A stretch of DNA of 64,000 nucleotides from an uncultured Clostridia bacterium (GCA_946403085.1 CAMIYM010000001.1:1-64000), one strand, 5' to 3'. Numbered from the stretch's first letter, positions 53,477-63,348 are shown. Program-made: numbers and translations. The notes: generated from the letters alone by a model not told the origin.

Positions 53477-55281
53477 AAAAACTACTGACATCGGTTGTAA
53501 CAGCGGTTCTTGCGACTTCATTCATCGCAGGTTGCGGCAACAAATTAACAGAATCTGATCCTTCTGTTTCCATCACGTCTTCAGGCGCATCATCTGAGCA
53601 GTCAGGTGCAACGTCTGAACAGGCTAAGCCCAAGACGTTTGAGGATCTTTACGGCAACCAGCTTATGCCTTACATGAACCATCAGTATTACTATGATGGC
53701 CAGCCTATCATGAAGCAGGAATCCAACTTCTACTTCATCAATTCATTCTATGATCTTACTAACCTTGCCAATATGGGTTACTACCCGCAGACGGCTCTTA
53801 ACTTTGTTGACCTTGCCGCTAAGTATGAGAACAACGACAAGGAAAACAACTATGAGACAATAGGCGATTACTTTGTTTACTATGCTGAGCACTCCATCCA
53901 GAGCACATGCATCCTTTGCGACCGTGCCCAGAAGGAAGGCGTAAAGCTTCCTGAGGAGACAATGAAGGCGATCGATGATCTCGTAGAGAACATCAGAAAA
54001 GACTGCAAAGAGAAGCTCAACATGTCTCTTGATGATTATCTGTCAGTTTATTACGGACCTGACAATAACGAGGCAGCTTTCAGAAAGGTAGTTGAGAGAT
54101 ACTATCTCGCTGATCTTTACTCCAAGCAGTATTGCGAAAACTACAAGTTCTCTGATGCTGAGAAGAATCTTCCTTACATCAGATATGCTCTTTTCTATGC
54201 ACCCGGCACAGCTGATAAGGCTACAAAGGATTCAGCACTTGAAGCAGCAAAGAAGATGAAGGAATCCTGCAAGAGCATCGGTGACCTCACAGGTCTTGCA
54301 CAGAGCGCACAGGAGCTCGGAACTGTTTATGACCAGGGCGATATCGCCGTTCCCAAGGGACAGATGGCTAAGAAGTTCGAAGAGTGGGCTTACAGCAAGA
54401 ACCGTAAGGAAGGCGAGCTCGATGTTATCTACGATTCCGAATGGGGTTATTTCGTAGTAGGTTATCTCGGACTCCAGAACCAGATCTCAAAGGTTCCGAA
54501 GGTAAGATATGCGCTTTTCTCCGCAGCTGAGACAGAGAACCAGGCTACAAAGGATGCTGCTCTTGAATCTGCAAAGAAGATGAAGAACTCCTGCAAGTCC
54601 ATAGATGATCTTACAGGTCTCGCTGAGGCTGGCAAGGCTACAGGTCTTGTAAGAGACCAGGGCGATATCCTTGTTACCAAGGGTCAGTTCGTTCCCAAGT
54701 TCGAAGAGTGGTCTTATGGCTCTAATCGAAAAGAAGGTGAACTCGACATCATCTATGCTCCTGAATACGGTTACTTCGTAGTAGGTTTCCTCGGAATCCA
54801 GGAACAGCGCTCTGAGGTCCTCAACAACATCGCTCTGAAGAGCTTAAGCGACGATATCCTTAAGGAGATCGAGTCCAAGAAGCATAACTTCCACACAGAT
54901 GACAAGTATGCACCTGCACCTGCAGCTCCCACAGCTACACCTGCACCTGACGTTACGAATATGCCTGAGCCGAGCCTCGATCCCAATGCCACAACGATCG
55001 CAGATCCCAATGCTCCCCAGCAGAACGGCAATTCTTCGACAGATGTACTCATCATAGTATTCTTCACTCTTGCAGGCGTTGCGATCCTTGCTGTCATCAT
55101 CATTCTCATCAACAATGCGGTCAATAACAAGAACGCTTCCGGCAAGTCAAACAATGACTTCGATAAACCTGCCAGAAAGGCTGCTCCTTCCAAGAAGTCT
55201 CTTGATGACGATGAGGAAGATGAAGAAGATGAGGAAGAGGACGAAGATGCTGAAGACGAAGAAGAGGATGACGAAGAGTAA
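53473..55281 (+). CDS. Foldase-like lipoprotein with two PPIase-like repeats and acidic tail
   Basis: 602 residues. A lipoprotein signal ends at TSFIAGC (Cys near 22). About 60-235 is helical, like the chaperone part of PrsA/SurA. Two tandem about 105-residue repeats follow, each with RYALF-A-----ATKD-ALE-AKKMK-SCKSI-DLTGLA, DQGDI and GELD-IY---YGYFVVG-LG, which is the parvulin-type layout (240-340 and 345-450). A Pro/Ala/Thr linker leads to a membrane helix (about 525-548) and a tail of nearly pure Asp/Glu. A lipid anchor plus a C-terminal helix in one protein is unusual. Its job is probably to assist folding of exported proteins. It overlaps glf by 4 bases. Confidence 0.78.
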   Translation: MKKLLTSVVTAVLATSFIAGCGNKLTESDPSVSITSSGASSEQSGATSEQAKPKTFEDLYGNQLMPYMNHQYYYDGQPIMKQESNFYFINSFYDLTNLANMGYYPQTALNFVDLAAKYENNDKENNYETIGDYFVYYAEHSIQSTCILCDRAQKEGVKLPEETMKAIDDLVENIRKDCKEKLNMSLDDYLSVYYGPDNNEAAFRKVVERYYLADLYSKQYCENYKFSDAEKNLPYIRYALFYAPGTADKATKDSALEAAKKMKESCKSIGDLTGLAQSAQELGTVYDQGDIAVPKGQMAKKFEEWAYSKNRKEGELDVIYDSEWGYFVVGYLGLQNQISKVPKVRYALFSAAETENQATKDAALESAKKMKNSCKSIDDLTGLAEAGKATGLVRDQGDILVTKGQFVPKFEEWSYGSNRKEGELDIIYAPEYGYFVVGFLGIQEQRSEVLNNIALKSLSDDILKEIESKKHNFHTDDKYAPAPAAPTATPAPDVTNMPEPSLDPNATTIADPNAPQQNGNSSTDVLIIVFFTLAGVAILAVIIILINNAVNNKNASGKSNNDFDKPARKAAPSKKSLDDDEEDEEDEEEDEDAEDEEEDDEE

Positions 55282-55304
55282 TCCCTTCCTGTAACAGAAT
55301 CACC

Positions 55305-55337
55305 AAAGGCTGCCTTGAGTTTCAAGACAGCCTTTTT
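55305..55337 (+). terminator. Rho-independent terminator after the foldase-like lipoprotein
   Basis: AAAGGCTG-C-CTTGA pairs with TCAAG-A-CAGCCTTT, with one C/A mismatch, and TTTATTT follows. It separates this unit from the gat operon. Confidence 0.8.
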
Positions 55338-55413
55338 ATTTACTAATAATAGGCGTCATGTTAAAATTTTAGGCTGTAGATTTCTAACTTTAGTAAGGAC
55401 GGAGTGTAATTTC

Positions 55414-55701
55414 ATGGAGATTACCAAAGATTTGGTTCAGTATCTCGAAAGCCTCGGGCGTTTGGAACTGAGCCCTGAAGATGAAGAGAAAACACAAAAG
55501 GCATTAGGAGACATCCTGGGCTATTTTGACCAGCTGAGCGAGCTTGATACTGAGGGCGTCGAACCCTTAAGCCATGCGGCAGGCGTTTCCAACGTTACCC
55601 GTGAAGATGTTATCGCTAATGAAGACATGAGGGATGCGGTATTGAGCAACGCGCCCGAGACAAAGGACGGTACGATCCTCGTACCGAAGACCTTTGATTA
55701 A
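55414..55701 (+). CDS. gatC: Asp/Glu-tRNA amidotransferase subunit C
   Basis: 95 residues. ITKDLVQYLESLGRLELSPEDEE is the GatC N-terminal helix, and LGYFDQLSELDTEGVEPL the conserved centre. It stabilises the GatA-GatB interface in the enzyme that turns misacylated Glu-tRNA(Gln) and Asp-tRNA(Asn) into the correct amides. The start is the ATG 8 bases after GGAG; a longer upstream frame has no ribosome site. gatA starts 10 bases after its stop. Confidence 0.93.
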   Translation: MEITKDLVQYLESLGRLELSPEDEEKTQKALGDILGYFDQLSELDTEGVEPLSHAAGVSNVTREDVIANEDMRDAVLSNAPETKDGTILVPKTFD

Positions 55702-55711
55702 GGGGTGTGCT

Positions 55712-57208
55712 ATGACTGATATTGAGATACGTAAACTCGGCGCACTTGAGATAGGCGCAGCGATCAAGGAAGGCAGACTCACTTCTGTCGAAGCTACAAA
55801 GGCATTCCTTGATGCTATAGATGCAATTGACGGTGAATACAAGACTTATATCACCGTGATCAGGGATGAAGCCCTTGCCAAAGCTGCTAAGGCTGACGAG
55901 GCAATCAAGGCCGGCACACTTACAGGTCCTCTTGCAGGTGTACCTATCGCGATCAAAGACAATATCTGCACTAAGGGTATTAAGACAACATGTGCATCTA
56001 AGATGCTCGGAAACTTTGTACCGCCTTACGATGCAGAAGTAATCCGCAAGATAGAAGATGCCGGAATGATCATTCTCGGCAAGACGAACATGGATGAGTT
56101 CGCCATGGGCTCCACAACAGAGACGAGCTATTTCGGCGCCACATCCAATCCCTGGGATAAGGACAGGGTTCCGGGCGGTTCATCAGGCGGTTCCGCTGCC
56201 TGCGTAGCTGCTGCCCTTGCTCCTGTATCACTCGGTTCTGATACAGGCGGATCCATAAGACAGCCAGCTTCCTTCTGCGGTGTTACAGGCCTTAAGCCTA
56301 CTTACGGTGCTGTTTCCAGATATGGTCTTGTTGCTTTTGCTTCTTCTTTGGACCAGATCGGACCCATCGGAAGAAAAGCCGAGGACATTGCTGCCGTTTA
56401 TAACGTTATCAGCGGCAAGGATCCCAAGGACCAGTCCTCTCTCGAGTCGGAGAAGATCGATCTTTCCGCTATTGAGAACTTTAGCCTTGAGGGAAAGACT
56501 TTCGGTATTCCTGAAGAATATATTGGCGACGGTATCGATGAGGACGTTAAGAAGGCAGTTCTTGAAGCCGTTGAAGTCCTTAAATCAAAGGGTGCCAGCG
56601 TAGAGACATTCTCGATGCCGATAATCAAGTATGCGATCCCTACTTACTACATCATCTGCACTGCAGAGGCTTGTTCGAACCTCTCCAGATATGACGGCGT
56701 TAAGTATGGTTACAGACCTGAAGGTGTTGAGGACTTAGGCCAGCTCTATATCAAGTCCAGAAGTGAAGGCTTCGGACTTGAGGTCAAGAGAAGGATCATG
56801 CTCGGCAACTTCGTTCTGTCATCAGGCTATTACGATGCTTACTATAACAAGGCTCTCAGAGTAAAGAACCTCATCAAGCAGGCATTCGACCAGGCATTTG
56901 CAAAGTATGATGCTATCTTAGGACCTGTTGCTCCTACGGCAGCTCTGAAGAAGGGCGAGAGCTTGTCTGACCCCTTGAAGATGTATCTTGGTGATATCTG
57001 TACGGTACTTGTAAATATCGTAGGTATTCCTGCGATGTCCGTACCCTGCGGATTCACATCCGAGGGACTTCCTGTCGGACTCCAGATCATGGGTGACAGA
57101 TTTGGTGAGCAGACAGTCACAGGTGTTGCAGCAGCTTTCCAGAAAGCTACATCAGATAAAGGGTTCGAGAACAAGATCCCCGAAGAAGTTTTAAGAGGGG
57201 AGGGCTAA
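55712..57208 (+). CDS. gatA: Asp/Glu-tRNA amidotransferase subunit A
   Basis: 498 residues of the amidase-signature family. The catalytic triad is K82 in IAIKDNI, S157 in GGSSGGSAA and S181 in DTGGSIRQPASF. This subunit releases ammonia from glutamine and passes it to GatB. The chosen ATG follows AAGGGGTG; an earlier in-frame ATG overlaps gatC but lacks a ribosome site. gatB begins 4 bases after the stop. Confidence 0.95.
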   Translation: MTDIEIRKLGALEIGAAIKEGRLTSVEATKAFLDAIDAIDGEYKTYITVIRDEALAKAAKADEAIKAGTLTGPLAGVPIAIKDNICTKGIKTTCASKMLGNFVPPYDAEVIRKIEDAGMIILGKTNMDEFAMGSTTETSYFGATSNPWDKDRVPGGSSGGSAACVAAALAPVSLGSDTGGSIRQPASFCGVTGLKPTYGAVSRYGLVAFASSLDQIGPIGRKAEDIAAVYNVISGKDPKDQSSLESEKIDLSAIENFSLEGKTFGIPEEYIGDGIDEDVKKAVLEAVEVLKSKGASVETFSMPIIKYAIPTYYIICTAEACSNLSRYDGVKYGYRPEGVEDLGQLYIKSRSEGFGLEVKRRIMLGNFVLSSGYYDAYYNKALRVKNLIKQAFDQAFAKYDAILGPVAPTAALKKGESLSDPLKMYLGDICTVLVNIVGIPAMSVPCGFTSEGLPVGLQIMGDRFGEQTVTGVAAAFQKATSDKGFENKIPEEVLRGEG

Positions 57209-57212
57209 GATC

Positions 57213-58652
57213 ATGCAGGATTATGAGATGGTAATAGGCCTCGAAGTACACTGCGAGCTCTCGACAGAATCCAAGATCTTCTGCGGATGCTCTGCCAAGT
57301 TCGGAGGCGAGCCCAATACACATGTATGCGAAGTCTGCTCCGGTATGCCGGGAACACTTCCTACGCTTAACAAGCAGGTAGTCGAGTATGCCGTAAAGGC
57401 AGGACTTGCTCTTAACTGCGAGATAACAAGGAACAACAAGTTCGACAGAAAGAACTATTTCTATCCGGACCTTCCGAAGGCATATCAGATATCACAGCTT
57501 TATTTCCCGATATGCAGGAACGGTCATGTCGACATCAAGACATCCAAGGGTATGAAGTCCATCGGAATCCACGAGATCCATATGGAGGAAGATGCCGGCA
57601 AACTCGTCCATGATCCCGTTACGGGCATGACAATGGTCGATTTCAACCGCTGCGGTGTCCCGCTCCTTGAGATCGTATCCGAGCCTGACTTCAGATCCGG
57701 TGAGGAGGTCATCGCATATCTCGAAAAGTTAAGAGATACGATGCAATATCTCGGTATTTCCGACTGCAAGATGCAGGAGGGATCCATGAGAGCTGACGTT
57801 AACCTCTCTGTAAGACCTGTCGGCCAGAAGGAATTCGGTACAAGAACCGAGATGAAGAACATCGCAAGCCTCAAAGCTATCGAGCGTGCAATTGAGTACG
57901 AGCGTGACAGACAGATCGACCTTATCGAAGAAGGCGGCAAGGTTATCCAGGAGACAAGACGCTGGGACGATGAGCAGGAGTATACATATTCCATGCGTTC
58001 CAAGGAGAATGCCCAGGATTACAAGTATTTCCCTGATCCTGACCTTATGCCTATCAATATCTCAGAAGAATTCCTTGATAAGGTGAGATCAGAGCTTCCT
58101 GAGTTTGCTGATGCGAAGCGCGAGAGATATATCAGTGAATTAGGTCTTCCTGAATACGATGCTGAGATCATCACAGGAACTCCCGCTCTCGTAAAGGTTT
58201 TCGAGTCGGCATGCGAAGTATGCCCTAACCCTAAGGACTGCTCCAACTGGCTTATGACAGACCTTCTGAAGATCGCCAAGGACGCCAAGGTCTTAGCAAG
58301 CGATATCGACTTCGACGGTAAGGTAATGGGTAAGATCATTAACCTCGTAAATGAGAACAAGATCAACAGAAAGTCAGGCCAGAAGGCTCTTGAAGAAGCA
58401 TTCCTTAACGGCACTGACCCTGAGAAGTATATTGCCGACAACGGTCTTGCAATGGTATCTGACACCAGTGCCATCGAGCCTGTTATCAAGGAGATCCTTG
58501 CTGCAAACGAGAAGGCCGTATCAGGCTATCTTGCAGGTGAGGAGAAGAACCTTACATTCCTTATCGGCCAGTCCATGCGCGCTCTTAAGGGCAAAGCGGA
58601 TCACCAGGTCGTAAGGCAGACACTTATCGATCTTCTTAACGGAATGAAATAA
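57213..58652 (+). CDS. gatB: Asp/Glu-tRNA amidotransferase subunit B
   Basis: 479 residues, usual length. MVIGLEVHCELSTESKIFC, the zinc-binding Cys pairs (CGCSAKFG and CEVCSGMPGTLP), KNYFYPDLPKAYQISQ and EDAGKLVHDP are standard GatB motifs. It holds the kinase site that activates the tRNA-bound acid and a C-terminal Yqey-like tRNA domain. GAGGGGAGGGC precedes the ATG. The stop shares TAATG with the next gene. Confidence 0.96.
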   Translation: MQDYEMVIGLEVHCELSTESKIFCGCSAKFGGEPNTHVCEVCSGMPGTLPTLNKQVVEYAVKAGLALNCEITRNNKFDRKNYFYPDLPKAYQISQLYFPICRNGHVDIKTSKGMKSIGIHEIHMEEDAGKLVHDPVTGMTMVDFNRCGVPLLEIVSEPDFRSGEEVIAYLEKLRDTMQYLGISDCKMQEGSMRADVNLSVRPVGQKEFGTRTEMKNIASLKAIERAIEYERDRQIDLIEEGGKVIQETRRWDDEQEYTYSMRSKENAQDYKYFPDPDLMPINISEEFLDKVRSELPEFADAKRERYISELGLPEYDAEIITGTPALVKVFESACEVCPNPKDCSNWLMTDLLKIAKDAKVLASDIDFDGKVMGKIINLVNENKINRKSGQKALEEAFLNGTDPEKYIADNGLAMVSDTSAIEPVIKEILAANEKAVSGYLAGEEKNLTFLIGQSMRALKGKADHQVVRQTLIDLLNGMK

Positions 58653-59995
58653 TGGACATATTCTTAAGCATTTTACTGGTCTTATTCTTCGTTCTGGTCA
58701 ACGCCTTTTTCTCGGGTACCGAGATGGCGGTGATATCTTTGAACGATGCGAAAATGCATAAACTCGCTGAAGAAGGCGACAGGAAAGCCCGCCGCGTCAT
58801 TAAGTTCCTGGATAACCCCGGAAACTTTCTTGCGACCATACAGGTAGGCGTTACGCTTGCCGGATTCCTCTCATCAGCTTTTGCGGCTAACAGCTTCGCA
58901 TCAAGACTGGCTCTGCTTACAGATCCGGGCAATGTACACGCCTGGATGGAACCGCTCTGGACAGTTGTGATCACGATCGTCCTGTCCTATTTCTCCCTTG
59001 TCCTGGGAGAACTGGTACCGAAGCGCATCGCGCAGAATAAGCCTGAGAAGTGGGCTTTTGCTGCTGCAAATGTCGTTAAGTTCGTGGGTGCGGTATTAAA
59101 GCCATTTGTATGGTTCCTTACCAAGTCAACGAATCTCGTGTTAAAGCTTTTAAGGATCGATCCCAACCAGACTGACAAGCCTGTCACGGAAGAAGAGATC
59201 CGTATGATGGTCGATGTCGGTTCCGAGTCAGGCAATATCGAAGACACCGAGAAGGAAATGATCGAGAATGTTTTCGAGTTCAATGACAAGGAAGTATCCG
59301 AGATCATGACACACAGGAAGAAGATCGTCTCACTCCCGATCGACGCTGAATATGACGACGTCATGCGCGTGGCAAGGGAAGAGAAGTTTACGAGAATTCC
59401 TGTCTACAAGGATACGATCGACGACATTATCGGAATCCTTCACATAAAGGATCTGATCGGCATTATGCCGCCGACAGAGGATAAGCCCTTTAAGCTCGAG
59501 AAGTTCATAAGAGAGCCTCTCATCGTCCATGAGACACGTAAGATCTCCTCACTTTTCGGTGAGATGAAGAACTGCGGAATGCAGATGGCCGTAATCGTTG
59601 ACGAATACGGCGGAACGATGGGTATTGCCACTATCGAGGACATGTTGGAAGAGCTCGTAGGCAACATCACAGACGAATTCGACGATGAGACGGATGAGTT
59701 CGTCAAGCTCTCGAACGGTGATTATATCGTCAGGGGAGACATGACATTAAGCGACCTTGAAGGAGTTCTTGATATCGAACTCGATAACGATGAGTATGAC
59801 ACCATAGCAGGTCTTGTCATTTCCCAGCTCGACCGTGTTCCTGAGGAAACGGAAAAGCCTGTAGTTAATTACAAGAACTTAAGGATCAAGGTGTTGAAAG
59901 TCGAGGAGAATGCGATTGCCAAGGTCCTTATCCACATCAATCCGGTCGTAAAGCCCGATGAAGACGGCGAAGAGAGTTCCAAAGACGATGAGTAA
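58652..59995 (+). CDS. CNNM/CorC-family protein (DUF21, CBS pair, CorC_HlyC domain)
   Basis: 447 residues. The N-terminal DUF21 membrane domain (about 1-180, four helices) contains NAFFSGTEMAVISLN and QVGVTLAGFLSSAF. Two CBS domains follow (MTHRKKIVSL; FTRIPVYKDTIDDIIGILHIKDL; VIVDEYGGTMGIATIEDMLEELVG), then a small CorC_HlyC domain. This is the family of bacterial magnesium efflux or uptake proteins such as MpfA; the hemolysin label is historical. It overlaps gatB by one base and the HAD gene by eight, so it is part of the gat operon. Confidence 0.93.
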   Translation: MDIFLSILLVLFFVLVNAFFSGTEMAVISLNDAKMHKLAEEGDRKARRVIKFLDNPGNFLATIQVGVTLAGFLSSAFAANSFASRLALLTDPGNVHAWMEPLWTVVITIVLSYFSLVLGELVPKRIAQNKPEKWAFAAANVVKFVGAVLKPFVWFLTKSTNLVLKLLRIDPNQTDKPVTEEEIRMMVDVGSESGNIEDTEKEMIENVFEFNDKEVSEIMTHRKKIVSLPIDAEYDDVMRVAREEKFTRIPVYKDTIDDIIGILHIKDLIGIMPPTEDKPFKLEKFIREPLIVHETRKISSLFGEMKNCGMQMAVIVDEYGGTMGIATIEDMLEELVGNITDEFDDETDEFVKLSNGDYIVRGDMTLSDLEGVLDIELDNDEYDTIAGLVISQLDRVPEETEKPVVNYKNLRIKVLKVEENAIAKVLIHINPVVKPDEDGEESSKDDE

Positions 59996-60647
59996 GTACG
60001 ACCTTGTCCTCTATGACCTTGACGGCACTTTGTGGGATTCTGTCCCGCTCATAATGGAGTGCTTCAGGAAAGCCTATGATATCGTTCTCGGAGGCACAGA
60101 CAGGACTGATGAGGACCTTATGAGCTATATCGGCAGACCTTTGGGTGACACGTTCACGATGCATGATGATGCTACAAAGGAAAAGCTGATGACTGCATAT
60201 CTTGAGTATAACTGCGCCAGGCTCAAAGAAAACGCCGTCCCGCTGTTCCCGGGTGTCTGTGAATTTCTCTCAGAGATAAGGGCAGCCGGTGTCAGGCAGG
60301 GCGTGGTCACTTCCAAGCGTGAGTCTTCCGCGATGATAACGATCGATCTTTTAGATCTCGAAAAGTATTTCGACACGATGGTCTTCAGGGAGGCAACCGA
60401 GAGGGCCAAACCCTACGGCGATCCTCTTATAGAGGCAGCAAGACGTATGGGAATCACGGATATGAGCCGTGTCCTTTATGTCGGAGATGCAGTTCCTGAT
60501 ATCCTTTCGGCCAGGGACTGCGGTGCGGATTTTGCCCTGGTAGGGTGGACCAGGATGCCGAAAGACGAGTTAAATGACCTCGGACCCGACTATATTATTG
60601 AGGTTCCTGAAGGTCTTCCTTGCATTATTAAGGGCTCCGAATTATAA
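59988..60647 (+). CDS. HAD-superfamily hydrolase (Gph/PpaX-like)
   Basis: 220 residues. HAD motif I is YDLDGTLWDS near residue 6-15 with nucleophile Asp9, motif II is the Thr in GVVTSKRES, motif III is the Lys in RAKPYGDPL and motif IV lies in YVGDAVPDILSA. The helical cap fits phosphoglycolate- or pyrophosphate-type phosphatases (Gph, PpaX). The substrate is unknown. I prefer the ATG giving MSKYDLVLYD, which overlaps the previous gene by 8 bases; an ATG ten codons earlier is possible. Confidence 0.87.
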   Translation: MSKYDLVLYDLDGTLWDSVPLIMECFRKAYDIVLGGTDRTDEDLMSYIGRPLGDTFTMHDDATKEKLMTAYLEYNCARLKENAVPLFPGVCEFLSEIRAAGVRQGVVTSKRESSAMITIDLLDLEKYFDTMVFREATERAKPYGDPLIEAARRMGITDMSRVLYVGDAVPDILSARDCGADFALVGWTRMPKDELNDLGPDYIIEVPEGLPCIIKGSEL

Positions 60648-60692
60648 TGTTTGGTGCTTTTTTACTAAATAATAAATAAGGTGGGTAGGAAA

Positions 60693-62216
60693 ATGTCAAA
60701 GACCTCCAAATCCGGAAAGGCAAACAAAAAAGTAGTTTCAGGCGGAGTTATAACTATCGTAGTAGCTTTCGTCCTGATCATCGTATGCTTTTTCACATAC
60801 ATCTCCGGAGTACTTCCCAGAACTCTGACAGGTATTTCTATTACAGAAACACTTCCTGACGGTTCTACAAATACTATCAGGAACTATTCTGTTCTTGAGT
60901 CAAATTTCCATTTCAAGGAAGTTTACGATTCATATTCACAGTATGGAATGGTTTCAGAGGACAGACTTGATGAGGTTGTCGGTTCTGAGGGTAAAGAGAC
61001 ATACAGAGATATGCTCCTCAGAGAAACAGCTACTCAGATGAGAACACTGGCTCTTGTCGAGCGTGCTGCAAAGCAGTCCGGATTCATGGAAATGTCCAAC
61101 GCGTACAAGCTCGCTTCAAAGAATCTCGAGACACTGGAATTCTATGCAATGATGTACGGTTTCCAGTCAGGTACAGCTTATCTCAAGAAGCTTTACGGAA
61201 CAGGTATGTCAAAGAGAGCTTATGCTGAGTTCTCTTCCAGAGAGATCCTCGTTCAGGAATACGGCAGCTACTTAAAGCAGTTCGATCCCACTATCGTTCC
61301 TACAGATGCAGAGATTAAGGCTAAGTACGAAGCGAACAAGAACAACTACACAACTCTCGATTACAGCTCATACTTCATCAAGGCTGAGACAGACAAGGAC
61401 GGTAAGGTAACAGGCATGGATGCTGCAGTTGCTGCTGCAAACAAGATCGCTAATGCCACAAAGGATACAGAGTCTTTCAGAAATGCCGTTCTCAACTATG
61501 TAACAGAGAAGAAGGATACAGCTGCTATCGCTACATTCGATGACGGTAAGGATCCTACTTTCACAGAGAACTTCTCATATTCTCTCGCATCCTACATGGA
61601 TAAGGCTGTTAAGGAATATCTCTTTGGTGATAACAAAGAGGGCGACAAGAAGGTCATCCAGACAGAATTCGGCGCTTACGTTATCTATATCTCAAAGAAG
61701 TCCATGAATGATGACATGACTGTATCCTACAGAATGCTCACTCTGACTTCCAATCCTAAGAAGAATGCCACAGACGAAGAGAAGGCTGCAGCTCTCCAGC
61801 AGACAGTTGCTGAAGCTCAGGCACTTTGCCCCAACGGAATGGATCCGCTTTCCTTCTACAAGAAGGTTAAGGAAAAGAGTACTGATGATAATTCAGTTCT
61901 TGAAGGCGGATACAAGGCAGGCGTTACAAAGGATTACTTCGTTTCCACAAAGGATGACCCGATCGACTCTGCAGTTGTTGAAGCCGGTAAGTGGCTTTTC
62001 GAAGACGGCCGTAAGCAGGGTGATGTCAAGGTAATCCCTTCACAGGACGGAACCACAGTTTACGTATTCTACTTCGAGTCAGCTAATCCTGCTTATGAGA
62101 TCGTTGTTAAGAATGAGATCATTACAGAGAGATTTGCCAAGTGGAATAAAGATCTCGAGGCAAACAAGCCCGGTTATGAGATCAACGCAGGCTTAATTAA
62201 GTATTTAATTTATTAA
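60693..62216 (+). CDS. Membrane-anchored SurA/PrsA-like foldase
   Basis: 507 residues. Lys/Ser-rich N-terminus, one membrane helix (about 18-40) without a lipobox Cys, then a SurA-N-like helical region (about 55-200). Two parvulin-like segments follow (about 200-330 and 335-470), with SSYFIKAETDKDGKVTG and SYRMLTLTSNPKKNA starts and EGGYKAGVTKDYFV. Active-site residues of PPIases are not obvious, so it may be chaperone only. It would work outside the membrane. TAGGA is the ribosome site before the chosen ATG; a GTG four codons upstream is less likely. It resembles the two-repeat lipoprotein 7 kb away in layout. Confidence 0.78.
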   Translation: MSKTSKSGKANKKVVSGGVITIVVAFVLIIVCFFTYISGVLPRTLTGISITETLPDGSTNTIRNYSVLESNFHFKEVYDSYSQYGMVSEDRLDEVVGSEGKETYRDMLLRETATQMRTLALVERAAKQSGFMEMSNAYKLASKNLETLEFYAMMYGFQSGTAYLKKLYGTGMSKRAYAEFSSREILVQEYGSYLKQFDPTIVPTDAEIKAKYEANKNNYTTLDYSSYFIKAETDKDGKVTGMDAAVAAANKIANATKDTESFRNAVLNYVTEKKDTAAIATFDDGKDPTFTENFSYSLASYMDKAVKEYLFGDNKEGDKKVIQTEFGAYVIYISKKSMNDDMTVSYRMLTLTSNPKKNATDEEKAAALQQTVAEAQALCPNGMDPLSFYKKVKEKSTDDNSVLEGGYKAGVTKDYFVSTKDDPIDSAVVEAGKWLFEDGRKQGDVKVIPSQDGTTVYVFYFESANPAYEIVVKNEIITERFAKWNKDLEANKPGYEINAGLIKYLIY

Positions 62217-62244
62217 TCTGCTTATTTATTAATATAAATACACC

Positions 62245-62275
62245 AAGCGCCACTTTAATGAAGTGGCGCTTTTTA
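62245..62275 (+). terminator. Rho-independent terminator after the SurA-like gene
   Basis: AAGCGCCACTT pairs perfectly with AAGTGGCGCTT around TAATG and is followed by TTTATTTAT. It closes the gatCAB-CNNM-HAD-foldase unit. Confidence 0.9.
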
Positions 62276-62364
62276 TTTATTCTGCCGACTGACTTACCCG
62301 TTGTTTTCAAGTTAATATGTAAAAGATTTTTATAATCGGACAATCGGATAAGGAGGAAAATTCG

Positions 62365-63324
62365 ATGAAAAAGCTTTTAGCACTGATTCTCGGCCTTTCC
62401 ATGATGCTCGGTATTGCTGCATGCGGCAAGAAGGTAGAAGTTCCTTCAAAGAGCGATGTAAAGAAAGCGGCTGCAGAAGAGTACGACATGGAATTCACTG
62501 TTGACTCTGAAGATATTGCCGATGATGAGAAGTCAGCAGAGTGGGTATTGATCTCCAAGGACGGAACACTCGAACTTACTGTTACCTGGAATTCAAAGAA
62601 GCCCGATGAATTTGCGTATGAAGAGGAAGAGCATCCTGAGGCTACTGAGACAGAGCCTGTAGCTTCCGCAGATACCTCTGAGACTACTGAACAGACAACA
62701 ACAACTGCTGCTCCTGAGACAACTCCTGCTACATCAGAAGATACTTCAGCTGAATCTTCCTCAAGCGATTCAACTGCTTCAACTGTTAATGTAAATGGAA
62801 CAAAGTTCGTTAACTTCGACGAGATGAACTTCTACATCAATGGTGTTAAGTACACTCTCGGAAAGACAACACTTCAGGACATGATCGATGCAGGCGCACC
62901 TTTCAAGGACGGCGAACTCGAGAACGCAAAGAACAACGTTAAGTCTCACTATCAGTCCGCACCTATCAAGCTCGATATCGGTACAGGCTACAATGTATCC
63001 GTATATTGTTTCAATGAGACAGATTCAGGCAAGCCTATGAACGAGTGCTACATCAACGAGATCTACGTTCATATCAACATCAATTCTTCTGAACAGCAGA
63101 CCAAGCTTACTTTTGATTTCCCGCTTTCATTAAGCATGGATGATCTTAAGGCAAATGCAGGCGAGCCTACAGAGAAGCCTTACCACAACGAGGACAACCC
63201 GAAGTACACATATGATTACCTCGAGTACACAAAGAAGTCCAAGAAGTTCATGAACAGAAACAGATACAGATTCGAGTTCACAAACGGTAAGCTCCAGGGC
63301 TTCTATATGACATACATTCCTTAA
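62365..63324 (+). CDS. Lipoprotein with Thr-rich spacer, tandem paralogue 1
   Basis: 319 residues. MKKLLALILGLSMMLGIAAC is a lipoprotein signal with lipid-linked Cys20. Residues 21-90 (GKKVEVPSKSDVKKAAAEEYD) form a small domain, about 95-150 is a Thr/Ser/Glu spacer, and 150-319 is a second domain with YINGVKYTLGKTTLQDMIDAGAPF. I do not recognise a named family; the TLGKTTLQDMI part recalls short secreted domains of Clostridia. A perfect TATAAT at 62331 and AAGGAGG before the ATG drive it. A close paralogue follows directly. Confidence 0.8.
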   Translation: MKKLLALILGLSMMLGIAACGKKVEVPSKSDVKKAAAEEYDMEFTVDSEDIADDEKSAEWVLISKDGTLELTVTWNSKKPDEFAYEEEEHPEATETEPVASADTSETTEQTTTTAAPETTPATSEDTSAESSSSDSTASTVNVNGTKFVNFDEMNFYINGVKYTLGKTTLQDMIDAGAPFKDGELENAKNNVKSHYQSAPIKLDIGTGYNVSVYCFNETDSGKPMNECYINEIYVHININSSEQQTKLTFDFPLSLSMDDLKANAGEPTEKPYHNEDNPKYTYDYLEYTKKSKKFMNRNRYRFEFTNGKLQGFYMTYIP

Positions 63325-63348
63325 CCGGAATTAAGCAGATTGACTAAT

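Noticed and set aside
54771..55325. Ser-rich 184-residue frame opposite the acidic lipoprotein tail
   Set aside because: Poly-Ser is only the reverse reading of GAT/GAA repeats that encode Asp and Glu on the plus strand.
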